Position numbers and translations under genes: made by a program
The notes under the pieces: generated by a model
Database searches by the model: none
What the model saw: the letters and a program-made list of their open reading frames with translations, nothing else
What the model was told of the DNA's origin: nothing
Origin: Sphingomonas sp. H160509
GTDB taxonomy: Bacteria > Pseudomonadota > Alphaproteobacteria > Sphingomonadales > Sphingomonadaceae
NCBI RefSeq assembly: GCF_024124765.2
Contig: NZ_JAMXSR020000002.1
Location: forward strand, 3,678,001-3,742,000
Direction of reading: 5' to 3'
DNA: 64,000 bases
Shown: positions 8,576 through 17,543 of the stretch, piece after piece
Numbering within the stretch: position 1 is the first letter of the stretch
How the letters are laid out: every line of letters starts with the position of its first letter

Positions 8576-9190
8576 ATGGCTTTCGAACTCCCACCGCTGC
8601 CGTATGCCTATGACGCGCTCGAGCCGGTGATCGACCAGGAAACGATGAAGTTTCACCACGACAAGCACCACGCGGCGTACACCGCGAAGCTGAACGAAGG
8701 CGTCGAGAAGGACTCCGCGCTGGCGGGCAAGTCGATCGAGGACATCCTCGGCATGATCTCGTCGCAGCCGCCGCTGGTCCGCAACAATGGCGGCGGTTTC
8801 TGGAACCACGACTTCTTCTGGAAGACGATGGCGGCCAAGAACGGCCAGGCACCGTCGGGCAAGCTCGCCGAGGCGATCGATCGCGACTTCGGTAGCCTCG
8901 ACAAGCTGAAGGAAGAGTTCAACACCAGGGGTGCGGGGCAGTTCGGCTCGGGCTGGGCTTGGCTGATCGCGGATGCGAGCGGCAAGCTGAAGGTGACGAG
9001 CACGCCGAACCAGGACAACCCGTTGATGGACGACGCCAAGGAGCCCGGCACGCCGTTGCTCGGTAACGACGTGTGGGAGCACGCGTATTACCTGACGTAC
9101 AAGAACGACCGTCCGGGCTATCTGAAGGCGTGGTGGGACATCGTGAACTGGGACGTCGTGGCTGAGCGCTACGCGAAGGTTGCGGGCTGA
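8576..9190 (+). CDS. sod: Superoxide dismutase, Fe/Mn family
   Basis: Converts superoxide to hydrogen peroxide and oxygen. It has 204 residues with all four metal ligands in place: H27 (KFHHDKHH), H78 (FWNHDFFW), D165 and H169 (DVWEHAYY). The second-sphere glutamine appears at position 146 (NQDNPL), with glycines where iron enzymes carry Gln69 (GGGFWNH). That is the pattern of manganese enzymes, so a Mn-type or cambialistic enzyme is more likely than a strict Fe enzyme. AAAGGAG precedes the ATG at 8576. The upstream 119 bases contain a hairpin CGGACG-TTGAG-CGTCCG at 8537-8553. No signal peptide is present, so it acts in the cytoplasm. Confidence 0.92.
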   Translation: MAFELPPLPYAYDALEPVIDQETMKFHHDKHHAAYTAKLNEGVEKDSALAGKSIEDILGMISSQPPLVRNNGGGFWNHDFFWKTMAAKNGQAPSGKLAEAIDRDFGSLDKLKEEFNTRGAGQFGSGWAWLIADASGKLKVTSTPNQDNPLMDDAKEPGTPLLGNDVWEHAYYLTYKNDRPGYLKAWWDIVNWDVVAERYAKVAG

Positions 9191-9197
9191 CCTGAAT

Positions 9198-9305
9198 TCC
9201 CCTCCCGCTCGCGGGAGGGGGCTAGGGGAGGGCGCGACGTACGTACCGGCGTCCGGTATGATCGGTCAGGCCCTCCCCCGACCCCTCCCGTGAACGGGAG
9301 GGGGA
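9198..9305. repeat. Palindromic intergenic repeat, family R2
   Basis: Two G/C hairpin arms, CCCCTCCCGCTCGCGGGAGG and CCCCTCCCGTGAACGGGAGG, with a spacer of about 60 bp. It lies between the converging sod and ispZ genes, where it could act as a bidirectional terminator-like structure. Confidence 0.85.
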
Positions 9306-9310
9306 GTAGA

Positions 9311-9889
9311 TTACCCTTCGGGCGGCAGGTCGGTCACGGCTTTGTCGCCCGTTTGCAATCCGTGCTTCAGCAGCATCGGGATGTTGGCGAACGCGAAGAG
9401 CAGCGTCAGCGGGATCGCGCCCCACAGCTTGAAGCCGACCCAGAAGTCCCAGGTCGTGTTGCGCCATACGGCCTCGTTCAGCACCGCCATGAACACGAAG
9501 AACACCGCCCAGTTGCGCGTCAGCTTGCGCCAGCCTTCCGCGGACAGGCCGGGGTAAGCGGTGGCGAGCAGCGACTGGAGCAGTGGTCGCCCGGTGACGA
9601 GCCCGAACGTCAGGATCGCAGCGAACATCGCGTAGATGATCGTCGGCTTCATCTGGATGAAGCGCTGATCGTGGAAATAGATCGTCAGCCCGCCGAACAC
9701 GACGATCAGCGCGCCCGACAGCCACAGCATCGGCGAGATATGGCCGGTCTTGAGCTTCGACACGATCATCGCGGCGATCGTGGCGATGATGAACGCGGTG
9801 GTCGCAGCGACGACGCGGACGATCGGCAGGCCGGGCGTGAGGAAGTTCACCGCGAAGAAGATCGCGAGCGGGCCGTAGTCGACCGCCAT
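9311..9889 (-). CDS. ispZ: Inner-membrane septation protein IspZ/YciB
   Basis: Integral membrane protein of 192 residues in the IspZ/YciB family, linked to cell-envelope and division functions in other bacteria. About six hydrophobic segments are visible. Family landmarks include YGPLAIFFAVNFLT, TIYFHDQRFIQMKPTIIY, RNWAVFFVFMAVLNEAVWRN and TWDFWVGFKLWGAIPLT. It begins MAVDYGPL at 9889. It is the third gene of the mtaB-ftsY-ispZ series, separated from ftsY by an R1 repeat of about 120 bp. This order is common in alphaproteobacteria. The gene is intact and of normal length. Confidence 0.92.
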   Translation of the reverse strand: MAVDYGPLAIFFAVNFLTPGLPIVRVVAATTAFIIATIAAMIVSKLKTGHISPMLWLSGALIVVFGGLTIYFHDQRFIQMKPTIIYAMFAAILTFGLVTGRPLLQSLLATAYPGLSAEGWRKLTRNWAVFFVFMAVLNEAVWRNTTWDFWVGFKLWGAIPLTLLFAFANIPMLLKHGLQTGDKAVTDLPPEG

Positions 9890-9969
9890 GCGGACGCCGG
9901 GGGATAGGGGGCTTGGTTGGGGTCACTGGGTTTTCGCTTCCTGGGGGCGGGTGCGTGCGGGCATGTACC

Positions 9970-10090
9970 TCGATACAGGCCCTCGACAAGCTCGATCCTT
10001 ACTCGGCACGAACGGGGTGGGTTCGGGAGGGCATCTATCAGCCCACGCCGTTCGTCCCGAGTAGCCGTCGAGATGTCGTATCGAAGGACA
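9970..10090. repeat. Palindromic intergenic repeat, family R1 (inverted order)
   Basis: Arms CTCGATAC...TACTCGGCACGAACGG and CCGTTCGTCCCGAGTA...GTATCGAAGGAC face each other across a short centre. These are the R1 arms of the copy at 4440, arranged outside-in. It lies between ispZ and ftsY. Confidence 0.8.
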
Positions 10091-10099
10091 TTCCAAGTG

Positions 10100-11036
10100 T
10101 TACTTCCGAACGCTCTCCACCCCGGCGATAATGCGGCTCACCTCGTTCGCATCGAACGGGCGCAGATCCGTCATCCCCTCGCCTATCCCGATCGCATGGA
10201 TCGGCAGGCCGTATTTCTCGGCCGCCGCGACGAGAACGCCGCCGCGCGCGGTGCCGTCGAGCTTGGTCATCACGAGGCCTGTCACCCCCCGCGACCTCCT
10301 TGAAGACCTCGATCTGCTGGAGTGCGTTCTGGCCGGTCGTCGCGTCGAGCACTAGGACAATATCGTGCGGGCTCTCCGGGTTGATGCGTCCCAGCACGCG
10401 GCGGATTTTCGCCAGTTCGTCCATCAGTTCGCGCTTGTTTTGCAAGCGGCCCGCGGTGTCGACGATCAGCACGTCGATGCCGGTCTCGGTCGCCTTCTTG
10501 ACCGCGTCCCATACTACGCCTGCCGCGTCGCCGCCCTCGGGGCCGGTCACGATCGGCACGCCGACACGTTCTGCCCAAGTGCGGAGCTGGCCGATCGCGG
10601 CGGCGCGGAAGGTGTCGCCGGCGGCCAGCATCACGCCGTAATCCTGCTCCATCAGCAGATGCGCAAGCTTGGCGATGGTCGTCGTCTTGCCCGAGCCGTT
10701 GACGCCGATGACGAGGATCACCTGCGGGCGGGGGAAGGCGTCGATCTCGATCGGTTTGGCGACCGTGGCGAGGACCTTCTCGACCTCCTCGGCGACGATC
10801 ACGCGGATGCCGAGCTCCTCCATGTTGCGCTCGAAGCTGCCTTCGGACAGGCGGCGGCGGATGCGGCCGGCGGTCTCGGGGCCGAGATCGGAGGCGATCA
10901 GCGCTTCCTCGATGTCGTCGAGCGTCGAATCGTCGAGCCGCGCGCCGCCGAGGCCGGCGAGGTTGCCGACGAGCCGGTCGGAGGTGCGCTTGAAGCCGCC
11001 GATCAGCTTGTCGTGCCAGGTGGGGGTGGTGCTCAT
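10100..11036 (-). CDS. ftsY: Signal recognition particle receptor FtsY, frameshifted
   Basis: GTPase receptor that docks SRP-ribosome complexes to the membrane. It starts [11 protein letters not shown] at 11036, then the N domain, then the G domain. G-domain motifs are [10 protein letters not shown] (P-loop), [21 protein letters not shown] and, after a frame change, [12 protein letters not shown]. It ends with [14 protein letters not shown]. One extra C in the C6 run at 10285-10290 separates the last 60 residues; removing it restores [14 protein letters not shown]. The acidic A domain seen in E. coli is short here, as in other alphaproteobacteria. The start overlaps the mtaB stop (ATGA), suggesting coupled translation. 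FtsY is essential, so the break is almost certainly a sequencing error. Confidence 0.93.
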
Positions 11037-12280
11037 GATGGTTCTCGTGTTGCGCTGAGGCGGTCGGACGTGGCGCCGGTGATCGCGATGCGGACGATGT
11101 CGCCGGGTATGGCGGGTTCGTCCAGAAGGACTTCTGCAAAATTGCCGATATGGCCGCGGTCGCCGGGGCGTTCGACGAGCAGATCCTGCGACGTGCCGAC
11201 CAGCGTTTGCAGCCAGTTCGCGCGCGATGTTTCGCCGGCCTGGCGGAGGAGGGCGGCGCGGTGGCGGCGGATTTCGGGTTCGACCTGCGGCATGCGCGCG
11301 GCGGGGGTGCCGACGCGCGGCGAATAGGGGAAGATGTGCGGGTGGACGATGTGGCAGTCGTCGATCAGCGCGCGCGTGTTGGCGAACATCGCCGCGTCTT
11401 CGGTCGGGAAGCCGGCGATCAGGTCCGCGCCGATCGCGATGTCGGGGCGGGCGGTCTTGAGGCGGTCGACGAGGGCGACGCTTTCGGCGCGCGAATGGCG
11501 GCGTTTCATGCGCTTGAGGATCATGTCGTCGCCGGCCTGCAACGACAGGTGGATGTGCGGCATGATCCGCGCTTCGGTCGTCAGCAGCGCGAAGAGCCGG
11601 TCGTCGATCTCGATGCCGTCCAGCGAGGAGAGACGCAGGCGTTCGAGGTTGGGGACGTAGTGCAGAATGCGCTCGACGAGGTGACCCAGCGTCGGCGCGC
11701 CGGGGAGGTCGGGGCCGTAGCTGGTTAGGTCTACGCCGGTGAGGACGATCTCGCGGTGGCCTGCATCGACGAGGCCGGCGATCCGGTCGACGACTGCGCC
11801 CGCCGGGACCGAGCGGCTCGGGCCGCGGCCGAACGGTATCGCGCAGAAGGTGCAGCGGTGGTCGCAGCCGTTCTGGACCTCGACGAACGCGCGGGCATGC
11901 GCGGAGAAGCTGGCGGCGAGATGGGGCGCGGTCTCGCAGACCTGCATGATGTCGGAGACGACGACCGGAGTTTCGGTCTGCCAAGCTTGCGGCATCAGCT
12001 TGTCCGCATTGCCAACGACGCGGTCGACTTCGGGCATCGCGGCGAAGCTGGCGGGATCGATCTGCGCGGCGCATCCGGTGACGACGATCTGGGCCTCGGG
12101 GCGGTCGCGCTTGGCGCGGCGGATCGCGACCCGCGTCGCCTTCACCGCGGCGTTGGTGACCGCGCAGCTGTTGACCACGACCATGTCCCGCCCGGCGACG
12201 AGCGCGCGGATGGTCTCGCTTTCGGCGATGTTGAGGCGGCAGCCGAGGCTGATGACCTCTGGCTGCGGGGCAGATGGCAT
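11033..12280 (-). CDS. mtaB: tRNA t6A37 methylthiotransferase MtaB
   Basis: Radical-SAM enzyme that adds a methylthio group to t6A37 of tRNAs. The N-terminal methylthiotransferase domain has conserved cysteines near 14, 39 and 70 (SLGCRLN, VVNSCAVT, VVTGCAAQ). The radical-SAM cluster motif C-x3-C-x2-C is at 139-146 (NGCDHRCTFCAIPFGRG). The SAM barrel follows (LTGVDLTSYG, LSSLDGIEI, HLSLQAGDD), then the end of the barrel and a TRAM-like tail. The ATG at 12280 gives MPSAPQPEVISLG and 415 residues, the expected length. The open frame upstream runs into repeat sequence and is not part of the gene. It heads the mtaB-ftsY-ispZ series. Confidence 0.92.
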   Translation of the reverse strand: MPSAPQPEVISLGCRLNIAESETIRALVAGRDMVVVNSCAVTNAAVKATRVAIRRAKRDRPEAQIVVTGCAAQIDPASFAAMPEVDRVVGNADKLMPQAWQTETPVVVSDIMQVCETAPHLAASFSAHARAFVEVQNGCDHRCTFCAIPFGRGPSRSVPAGAVVDRIAGLVDAGHREIVLTGVDLTSYGPDLPGAPTLGHLVERILHYVPNLERLRLSSLDGIEIDDRLFALLTTEARIMPHIHLSLQAGDDMILKRMKRRHSRAESVALVDRLKTARPDIAIGADLIAGFPTEDAAMFANTRALIDDCHIVHPHIFPYSPRVGTPAARMPQVEPEIRRHRAALLRQAGETSRANWLQTLVGTSQDLLVERPGDRGHIGNFAEVLLDEPAIPGDIVRIAITGATSDRLSATREPS

Positions 12281-12348
12281 GCGGCGCGATTTAGGAGGGG
12301 CGGGGGGAAGTCCACGGTTGGTGTTGCGGGGGGCGTGCTCGACGAACT

Positions 12349-12426
12349 GTTCTCCTGCGAACGCAGGAGCCCAGGGTATCAGCCGGAGCGCTGCTTGGCC
12401 CTGGACTCCCGCATTCGCGGGAGAAC
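12349..12426. repeat. Palindromic intergenic repeat, family R3
   Basis: Inverted repeat with arms GTTCTCCTGCGAACGCAGGA and CTCCCGCATTCGCGGGAGAA around a spacer containing CCCAG and CTGG. Close relatives are at 14386, 20055 and 40755. Confidence 0.8.
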
Positions 12427-12453
12427 GGATTGGGGAGCCGCTCTCCATCTAAT

Positions 12454-12559
12454 ACCACCCCGGCGGAGGCCGAGGTCCAATTGGGGCGCGTCGCTAACGG
12501 CGGACGGCGCGCCGTTACTTGGACCTTTCCAACTGGGCCCCGGCCTTCGCCGGGGTGGT
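12454..12559. repeat. Palindromic intergenic repeat, family R7
   Basis: Inverted repeat with outer arms ACCACCCCGGCGGAGGCC and GGCCTTCGCCGGGGTGGT and an internal pair GGTCCAA/TTGGACC. A single-hairpin relative lies at 40694. Together with the R3 copy it fills most of the 326-bp gap between mtaB and the GGDEF-EAL gene; no further gene was seen there. Confidence 0.8.
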
Positions 12560-12606
12560 GTTTGTTTGAATGAGGTGGGGCTGGCAACTAAGACCGGCGC
12601 TCGCTG

Positions 12607-14233
12607 CTAGCCCGCCAACCGTGGTGCGATGCCGCGAGGCGGTGGCACGCTCCGGTCGGGGCGCTGGGCCAGCAAGCGTTTCTCCGCCAGCAACCGCCGG
12701 ACCTGCGCCGCACCGAGCGGGCGCCCGTACAAATATCCCTGGCCCTTCGCACAACCCATGCCGCGCAACCGTTCCTCGATCGCGGCGTCCTCGATCCCCC
12801 TCGGCGGTCGTCGGCAGGTTGAGGCTGTCTCCCAGCCGCACGATCGTGTTCACGATCGCCATGCTCTCCGGATTATCCAAGATCGACGAGACGAAGCTCT
12901 TGTCGATCTTGATCCGGTCGAACGGCAGCGCGCGAAGATGCGCCAGGCTCGAATACCCGGTACCGAAATCGTCGAGCGCGAGGCGGATGCCCTGGTTTTT
13001 CAGGCTCCCCACGATCGACTGCGCGAGGGGAAGGTTGTCGAACAATGCGCTCTCGGTGATCTCGATCTCGAGCCGGCTGGCAGGAAAGCCCGTCTCGACC
13101 AACGTCTTGATGATCTTCTGTGCTAGCCACGCGTCGCGCAACTGCAGCGGCGAAACGTTGACCGACAAGGTGAGCCCGGCGTCCCAATCCCGCGCGGCGG
13201 CAAACGCTTGGCGCATGATCGACAGCGACAGGTCGCCAATCAGCCCGGTTTCCTCTGCGATCGGGATGAACACGTCGGGCGCGATCATGCCGCGCGTCGG
13301 ATGTTCCCAGCGCGCCAGCACCTCGAAGCCGGTGATGAGGCCGGTGGTCAGGTCGACCTGTTGCTCGAAATACGGAACGACCTCCTGCGCCGGGATCGCG
13401 CTGCGGAGACCCGCTTCGAGTTCGCCCCGCAGTTGCAGCGATCGCTCCATCGACGTGTCGAACCACGCATGACGACTGCGCCCGGCGGTCTTGGCCGCGT
13501 GGAGCGCGATGTCGGCGTTGCGCAACAAGGCATCGACCGACGCGCAGTCCCGATCGGACCGGGCGATGCCGATCGAGACGCTGCTGTGGATATCGACGCC
13601 ATTGGCGCGGAACGGCAAGGCGAGGCCTGCGACCATGCGCTCGGCGATCCGGTCGGCGACGTTCTCGTGCGCGGAGTCGAAGACGAAGGTACAGGCGAAC
13701 TCATCCGCGCCCAGTCTAGCGAGCAGGCTGGTGCTGGGCGCGATCGCCGCGATCGTCTCCGCGACATGAGCGAGCAACAGGTCGCCGACCGCATAGCCGT
13801 GCAGGTCGTTGACGCTCTTGAAGTGATCGATGTCGATCGTCAGCATGGCCATCGCCTTGCCACGGCGGCGGGTACTGGTGAACAGTGCCGCGCCGTCTTC
13901 AGACAAGCTGCGGCGATTGAGGAAGCCGGTGAGCGGATCGCGCTGCGCCAGCGCGTGGGCGTGGCGGCCGGCGTCGGACAGGGTGCTCAGCTCTTCCGAT
14001 AGGGCCCGGTACCGGAACCAGCCGAACAGGATCAGGGCCGCATTCAACAACAGCGCCGCGACCAGACCGTGATCGATCACCGCATCGCTGCCGTGCCAAT
14101 GTGCCAGTGCCTTGACGACGGCGGTGCCGGCGGTGCCGACGAATAGAAGCAGTGCGGCGCCGGTAACGGCGCCGGTCATAAATTCCCGACTGATGTTGCG
14201 GAGCGAAAATGTCGCCGCCGACTTTACGGTCAT
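12607..14233 (-). CDS. GGDEF-EAL membrane protein, frameshifted
   Basis: Two-domain cyclic-di-GMP protein of about 541 residues. Two N-terminal hydrophobic helices are followed by a GGDEF domain (DPLTGFLNRR, IDIDHFKSVND, RLGADEF) and an EAL domain. EAL landmarks are FEVLARWEHP, SVNVSPLQLRD, EIEITESALF, LDDFGTGYSSL and IKIDKSFV. The GGDEF signature is degenerate (GADEF) and the EAL signature reads EVL, so phosphodiesterase activity is more likely than synthesis. An extra C in the C5 run near 12796-12800 shifts the last 65 residues; removing one restores TTAEGIEDAA and a normal tail. The ATG at 14233 is used; a GTG at 14284 would add 17 residues. Confidence 0.88.
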
Positions 14234-14622
14234 GGGGTTGGCCTGTTCGGTCTCTTGCTTGGGTGGCGGTGTGGCATGCGACACGTGTAGGATATGTTAA
14301 GAAGCCGTATAGGCGGGACGGGGCGAGGCGCGGGCGCGATTGGTTGCGCTGCTATTGGGTGCTGTATGCGCCAAAGAAGCAGAGTGTTCTCCCGCGAAGG
14401 CGGGAGCCCAGACTGGACTCCCGCCTTCGCGGGAGAACAATTGGGCAGCATATCATTGCGCGCTCGGTGACCCATCTTGCATCCCGATCCGCATTCCAGT
14501 AGGTGACCGCCCACGTTCCGTTACGGGGCGCATTGGACGAGCATCCCAAGGATGCACGCTGGCCGGCGAGGTTTCGCCCGCCGGCGCTTTTGCGTTTGGT
14601 GACGGTGATTGGGAGTATTTCG
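14234..14622. other. Gene-free stretch upstream of ffh
   Basis: Between the divergent GGDEF-EAL and ffh genes. It holds the R3 repeat at 14386-14438 and presumably the promoters of both genes. No coding pattern or RNA gene was recognised. Confidence 0.5.
14386..14438. repeat. Palindromic intergenic repeat, family R3
   Basis: Compact, nearly perfect inverted repeat. Left arm GTTCTCCCGCGAAGGCGGGA and right arm TCCCGCCTTCGCGGGAGAAC, with CCCAGACTGG near the centre. Each arm also folds on itself (CCCGC-GAAG-GCGGG). Confidence 0.88.
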
Positions 14623-16166
14623 ATGTTCGAAAGCCTGAGCGATCGACTTGGTGGCGTCTTCGACCGCCTTCGCGGCCGGGGTGCGCTGACCGAAGCGGAC
14701 GTGCGCGCGGCAATGCGCGAAGTGCGCGTTGCGCTGCTCGAAGCCGACGTTGCGCTGCCCGTCGCGCGCGAGTTCGTCGAGAAGGCGACCGAGAAGGCGA
14801 TCGGCCAGAACGTCCTGCGCTCCGTCACGCCGGGGCAGCAGGTCGTCAAGATCGTCAGCGATGCGCTGATCGAGATGCTCGGCTCGGATGCCGTGGAGTT
14901 GGAGCTGGGCGTCACCCCGCCGGCCGTCATCATGATGGTCGGCCTCCAGGGCTCGGGCAAGACGACCACGACCGCCAAGATCGCCAAGCGGCTTGCGGCG
15001 GGGGCAGGCCAATTTCGGCCAGGCCGGTCGCGAGCGCAAGAAGGTGCTGATGGCGTCGCTCGACGTCAATCGCCCGAACGCGCAGGAGCAGCTGGCGACG
15101 CTCGGCACGCAGATCGACGTCGCGACGCTGCCGATCGTGCAGGGTCAGCAGCCAGTCGATATTGCCCGGCGCGCGATGCAGGCGGCCAAGCTCCAGGGCT
15201 ATGACGTCTTGATGCTCGATACCGCGGGCCGACTCCATGTCGACCAGGCGTTGATGGATGAGATGAAGGCGGTTGCCGACGTCGCGAACCCGGCCGAGAT
15301 CCTGCTCGTCGTCGACTCGCTGACCGGCCAGGACGCGGTCAACGTCGCGCAGAACTTCAGCGACCAGGTGCCGCTGACGGGTATCGTGTTGACCCGCATG
15401 GACGGCGATGCCCGCGGCGGCGCGGCGCTGTCGATGCGCGCGGTCACCGGCAAGCCGATCAAGTTCGCGGGCACCGGCGAGAAGCTCGATGCGCTCGAGG
15501 CGTTCCATCCGGAGCGTGTCGCCGGTCGTATCCTTGGCATGGGCGATGTCGTCAGCCTGGTCGAGCGTGCCGCGGAGTCGATCCAGGCGGAAGACGCCGA
15601 GCGGATGGCCGCCAAGATGGCCAAGGGTCAGTTCGACATGAACGACCTGCGTGCCCAGCTGGCGCAGATGCAGCGGATGGGCGGGCTCGGCGCGCTGGCG
15701 GGGATGATCCCCCGGCATGAAGAAGGCGCAGGGCGCGGTCGCGTCGGTCGGTGGCGAAAAGGTGCTGGTGCACATGGACGCGATGATCGGATCGATGACG
15801 ATCAAGGAGCGCAACAAGCCCGAACTGATCAACGCCAAGCGCAAGATCCGCATCGCCAAGGGCTCCGGGACGACCGTCCAGGAGGTCAACAAGCTGCTGA
15901 AAATGCACCTCGAAATGTCGACCGCCATGAAGAAGATCAAGAAGATGGGCGGCATGAAGGGCATGATGGCGATGCTCGGCAAGGGCGGCCTTGGCGGCGG
16001 TCTCGGCGGGATTGGTAACGCGATCGGCGGGCCGCAGATGGGCGACATCCTCAACAAGGCTGGTGCCGGTGGCCTGCCTGGCGGCGGCGGTGGTCTGCCG
16101 GGGCTTGGTGGCCCCAAGATGCCGCAGATGCCTGCCGGTTTCGACGATTTTCTGAAGAAGAAATAA
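14623..16166 (+). CDS. ffh: Signal recognition particle protein Ffh, two frameshifts
   Basis: SRP GTPase that binds signal sequences and 4.5S RNA. It starts MFESLSDRLGGVFDRL at 14623. The NG domain has GLQGSGKTTTTAKIAKR, ASLDVNRPNAQEQL, LDTAGRLHVD and LTRMDGDARGG. The C-terminal M domain is methionine- and glycine-rich (MKKIKKMGGMKGMMAMLGKG). Two single-base insertions break it. One G too many at 15000-15004 (restored reading AAGQANFGQAGRERKK) and one C too many at 15709-15713 (restored reading GMIPGMKKAQG). Corrected length is about 513 residues. Ffh is essential, so both are taken as sequence errors. It is followed at 68 bases by rpsP. Confidence 0.94.
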
Positions 16167-16234
16167 TCTCCTTATCCAACCACGACACCTCGGCGTTTGC
16201 TCGGGGATCTATCTAGAAAACGAAGGAAAATATT

Positions 16235-16663
16235 ATGGCAATCAACATTCGCCTCGCGCGCGGTGGCTCCAAGAAGCGTCCTTACTACAAGATCGTCGTT
16301 GCCGATGCGCGTTCGCCGCGTGACGGCCGCTTCATCGAGAAGATCGGCAACTACAACCCGCTTCTCGCCAAGGACAACGAGCAGCGCGTTCAGCTTGACG
16401 CCGACCGCGCGAAGCATTGGCTGAGCGTCGGCGCGCAGCCGACCGACCGCGTCGCGCGCTTCCTCGACCAGGCTGGCGTGCTCGAGCGTTCGGCGCGCAA
16501 CAACCCGAACAAGGGCAAGCCCGGCGAGAAGGCCACCGAGCGCGCTGAAGAGCGTGCGACCAAGGCGGCTGAAGCTGCCGAGGCTGAAGCTGCTGCGAAG
16601 GCTGCACCTGCTGCCGAGGCAGAGGCTCCTGCCGCTGCCGAGACCGAAGAAGCCGCTTCGTAA
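16235..16663 (+). CDS. rpsP: 30S ribosomal protein S16
   Basis: Small-subunit ribosomal protein needed for 30S assembly. The conserved core covers residues 1-80: [40 protein letters not shown] and [16 protein letters not shown]. It is followed by an extension of about 50 residues rich in Ala, Glu and Lys, taking the protein to 142 residues, against 80-90 in E. coli. Such extensions are seen in other sphingomonads. It is preceded by GAAGGAA and is the first gene of the rpsP-rimM-trmD-rplS group. Confidence 0.96.
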   Translation: MAINIRLARGGSKKRPYYKIVVADARSPRDGRFIEKIGNYNPLLAKDNEQRVQLDADRAKHWLSVGAQPTDRVARFLDQAGVLERSARNNPNKGKPGEKATERAEERATKAAEAAEAEAAAKAAPAAEAEAPAAAETEEAAS

Positions 16664-16678
16664 GACGGCGCTTATGAG

Positions 16679-16712
16679 GACAAGGGTAGGGCGTGATCGT
16701 CCCACCCTTGTC
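16679..16712 (+). terminator. Hairpin after rpsP, possible attenuator
   Basis: GACAAGGGTAGGGCG pairs with CGTCCCACCCTTGTC with two mismatches around a four-base loop, 16 bases after the rpsP stop. No T-run follows, so it may be a processing or partial-termination structure instead of a classical terminator. Confidence 0.4.
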
Positions 16713-16797
16713 CGTCATGCCGGGCTTGTTCCGGCATCCACCCGTCCGCGGACTTGAGAGAATCGGGTGCGCGGAACGGTGGATCCCGGGTGACGAC
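16713..16797. repeat. Palindromic intergenic repeat, family R6
   Basis: Inverted repeat with arms CCGTCATGCCGGGCTTGTTC... and ...GGATCCCGGGTGACGA and inner pair CCGCG/CGCGG. A related copy is at 42382. It lies between rpsP and rimM, so the two genes are 286 bases apart. Confidence 0.7.
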
Positions 16798-16949
16798 GGG
16801 CGGGAGGCAACCCCCGGCCCAACTACTGGTCGCAAACCGCACCCGAACCGGACTTCATGCGTTCTCTCAATCGGTAACCCCGAACAGGAGCGCATGATGG
16901 CCCCCGTAAACGACCCCCCGCACAGCCCCCGCACCCGAGGACATCGAAG

Positions 16950-17516
16950 ATGCCACCAACCAAGGCGTCTCCGCCGACGACCCCGCCGAAGGCTCCGACG
17001 ACACCCCCGGTCGCGATGAAGGCTCCGCGCAAGGCTGACGTGACGCTCGCCGTCGTCATCGGTGCGCACGGCATCGGTGGCGAAGTGCGGCTGAAGGTCT
17101 TTGCCGAGAATTTCGGCAGCTATAAGAGCTTCAACAACGGCGCGCTGTCGCTGAAGTCCGCGCGCAACGGCAACAACGACATGATCGCGCGCTTCGCTGA
17201 GGTCGCCGATCGCAACGCTGCCGAGGCGATGCGCGGTACCGAGCTGACTGTGCCGCGGTCTTCGCTGCCGCCGTTGGAAGATGGTGAGTATTATCACACG
17301 GATGTGATCGGGCTCGATGTCGTCTCGACCGATGGCGAGGCGATCGGACGGGTCGTTGCGATCGATAATTTCGGTGCGGGTGACGTGATCGAGATCGAGC
17401 GGCCGTCCGTAGATGACAAGCCCGGCAAGCGGTTCATGATCCCGATGCGCCCTGAAGCTGTTCCCGAATGGGATGCCGACCGGCTCATTGTCGAGGCCTC
17501 GTTCGCGGCTGAATAA
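16950..17516 (+). CDS. rimM: Ribosome maturation factor RimM
   Basis: 16S rRNA processing factor that binds S19 during 30S maturation. The N-terminal domain has VIGAHGIGGEVRLKVF. The PRC-barrel part has DGEYYHTDVIGLDVVSTDGE, IGRVVAIDNFGAGDVIEI and MIPMRPEAVPEWD, ending with RLIVEAS. The ATG at 16950 has GAGG at 16937-16940 and gives 188 residues with a Pro/Thr-rich leader. An ATG at 17016 would give the conventional length of 166. It is second in the rpsP group and ends 27 bases before the convergent flavoprotein gene. Confidence 0.93.
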   Translation: MPPTKASPPTTPPKAPTTPPVAMKAPRKADVTLAVVIGAHGIGGEVRLKVFAENFGSYKSFNNGALSLKSARNGNNDMIARFAEVADRNAAEAMRGTELTVPRSSLPPLEDGEYYHTDVIGLDVVSTDGEAIGRVVAIDNFGAGDVIEIERPSVDDKPGKRFMIPMRPEAVPEWDADRLIVEASFAAE

Positions 17517-17543
17517 GCCTTGTTCTCCCAAGTTGAGTAGCGA

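Noticed and set aside
7658-9190. A 510-codon frame that looks like an SDR fused to superoxide dismutase
   Set aside because: It arises from one excess G at 8396-8401 that hides the SDR stop; the dismutase has its own ribosome binding site and a normal start.
10038-12074. A long minus-strand frame through mtaB and ftsY
   Set aside because: Only the ftsY part is coding; the upstream part is mtaB read in the wrong frame.
14623-16166. Programmed ribosomal frameshifting in ffh and similar genes
   Set aside because: The shifts lack slippery heptamers with stimulatory structures in a conserved place, occur in unrelated genes, and fall in plain G/C runs.
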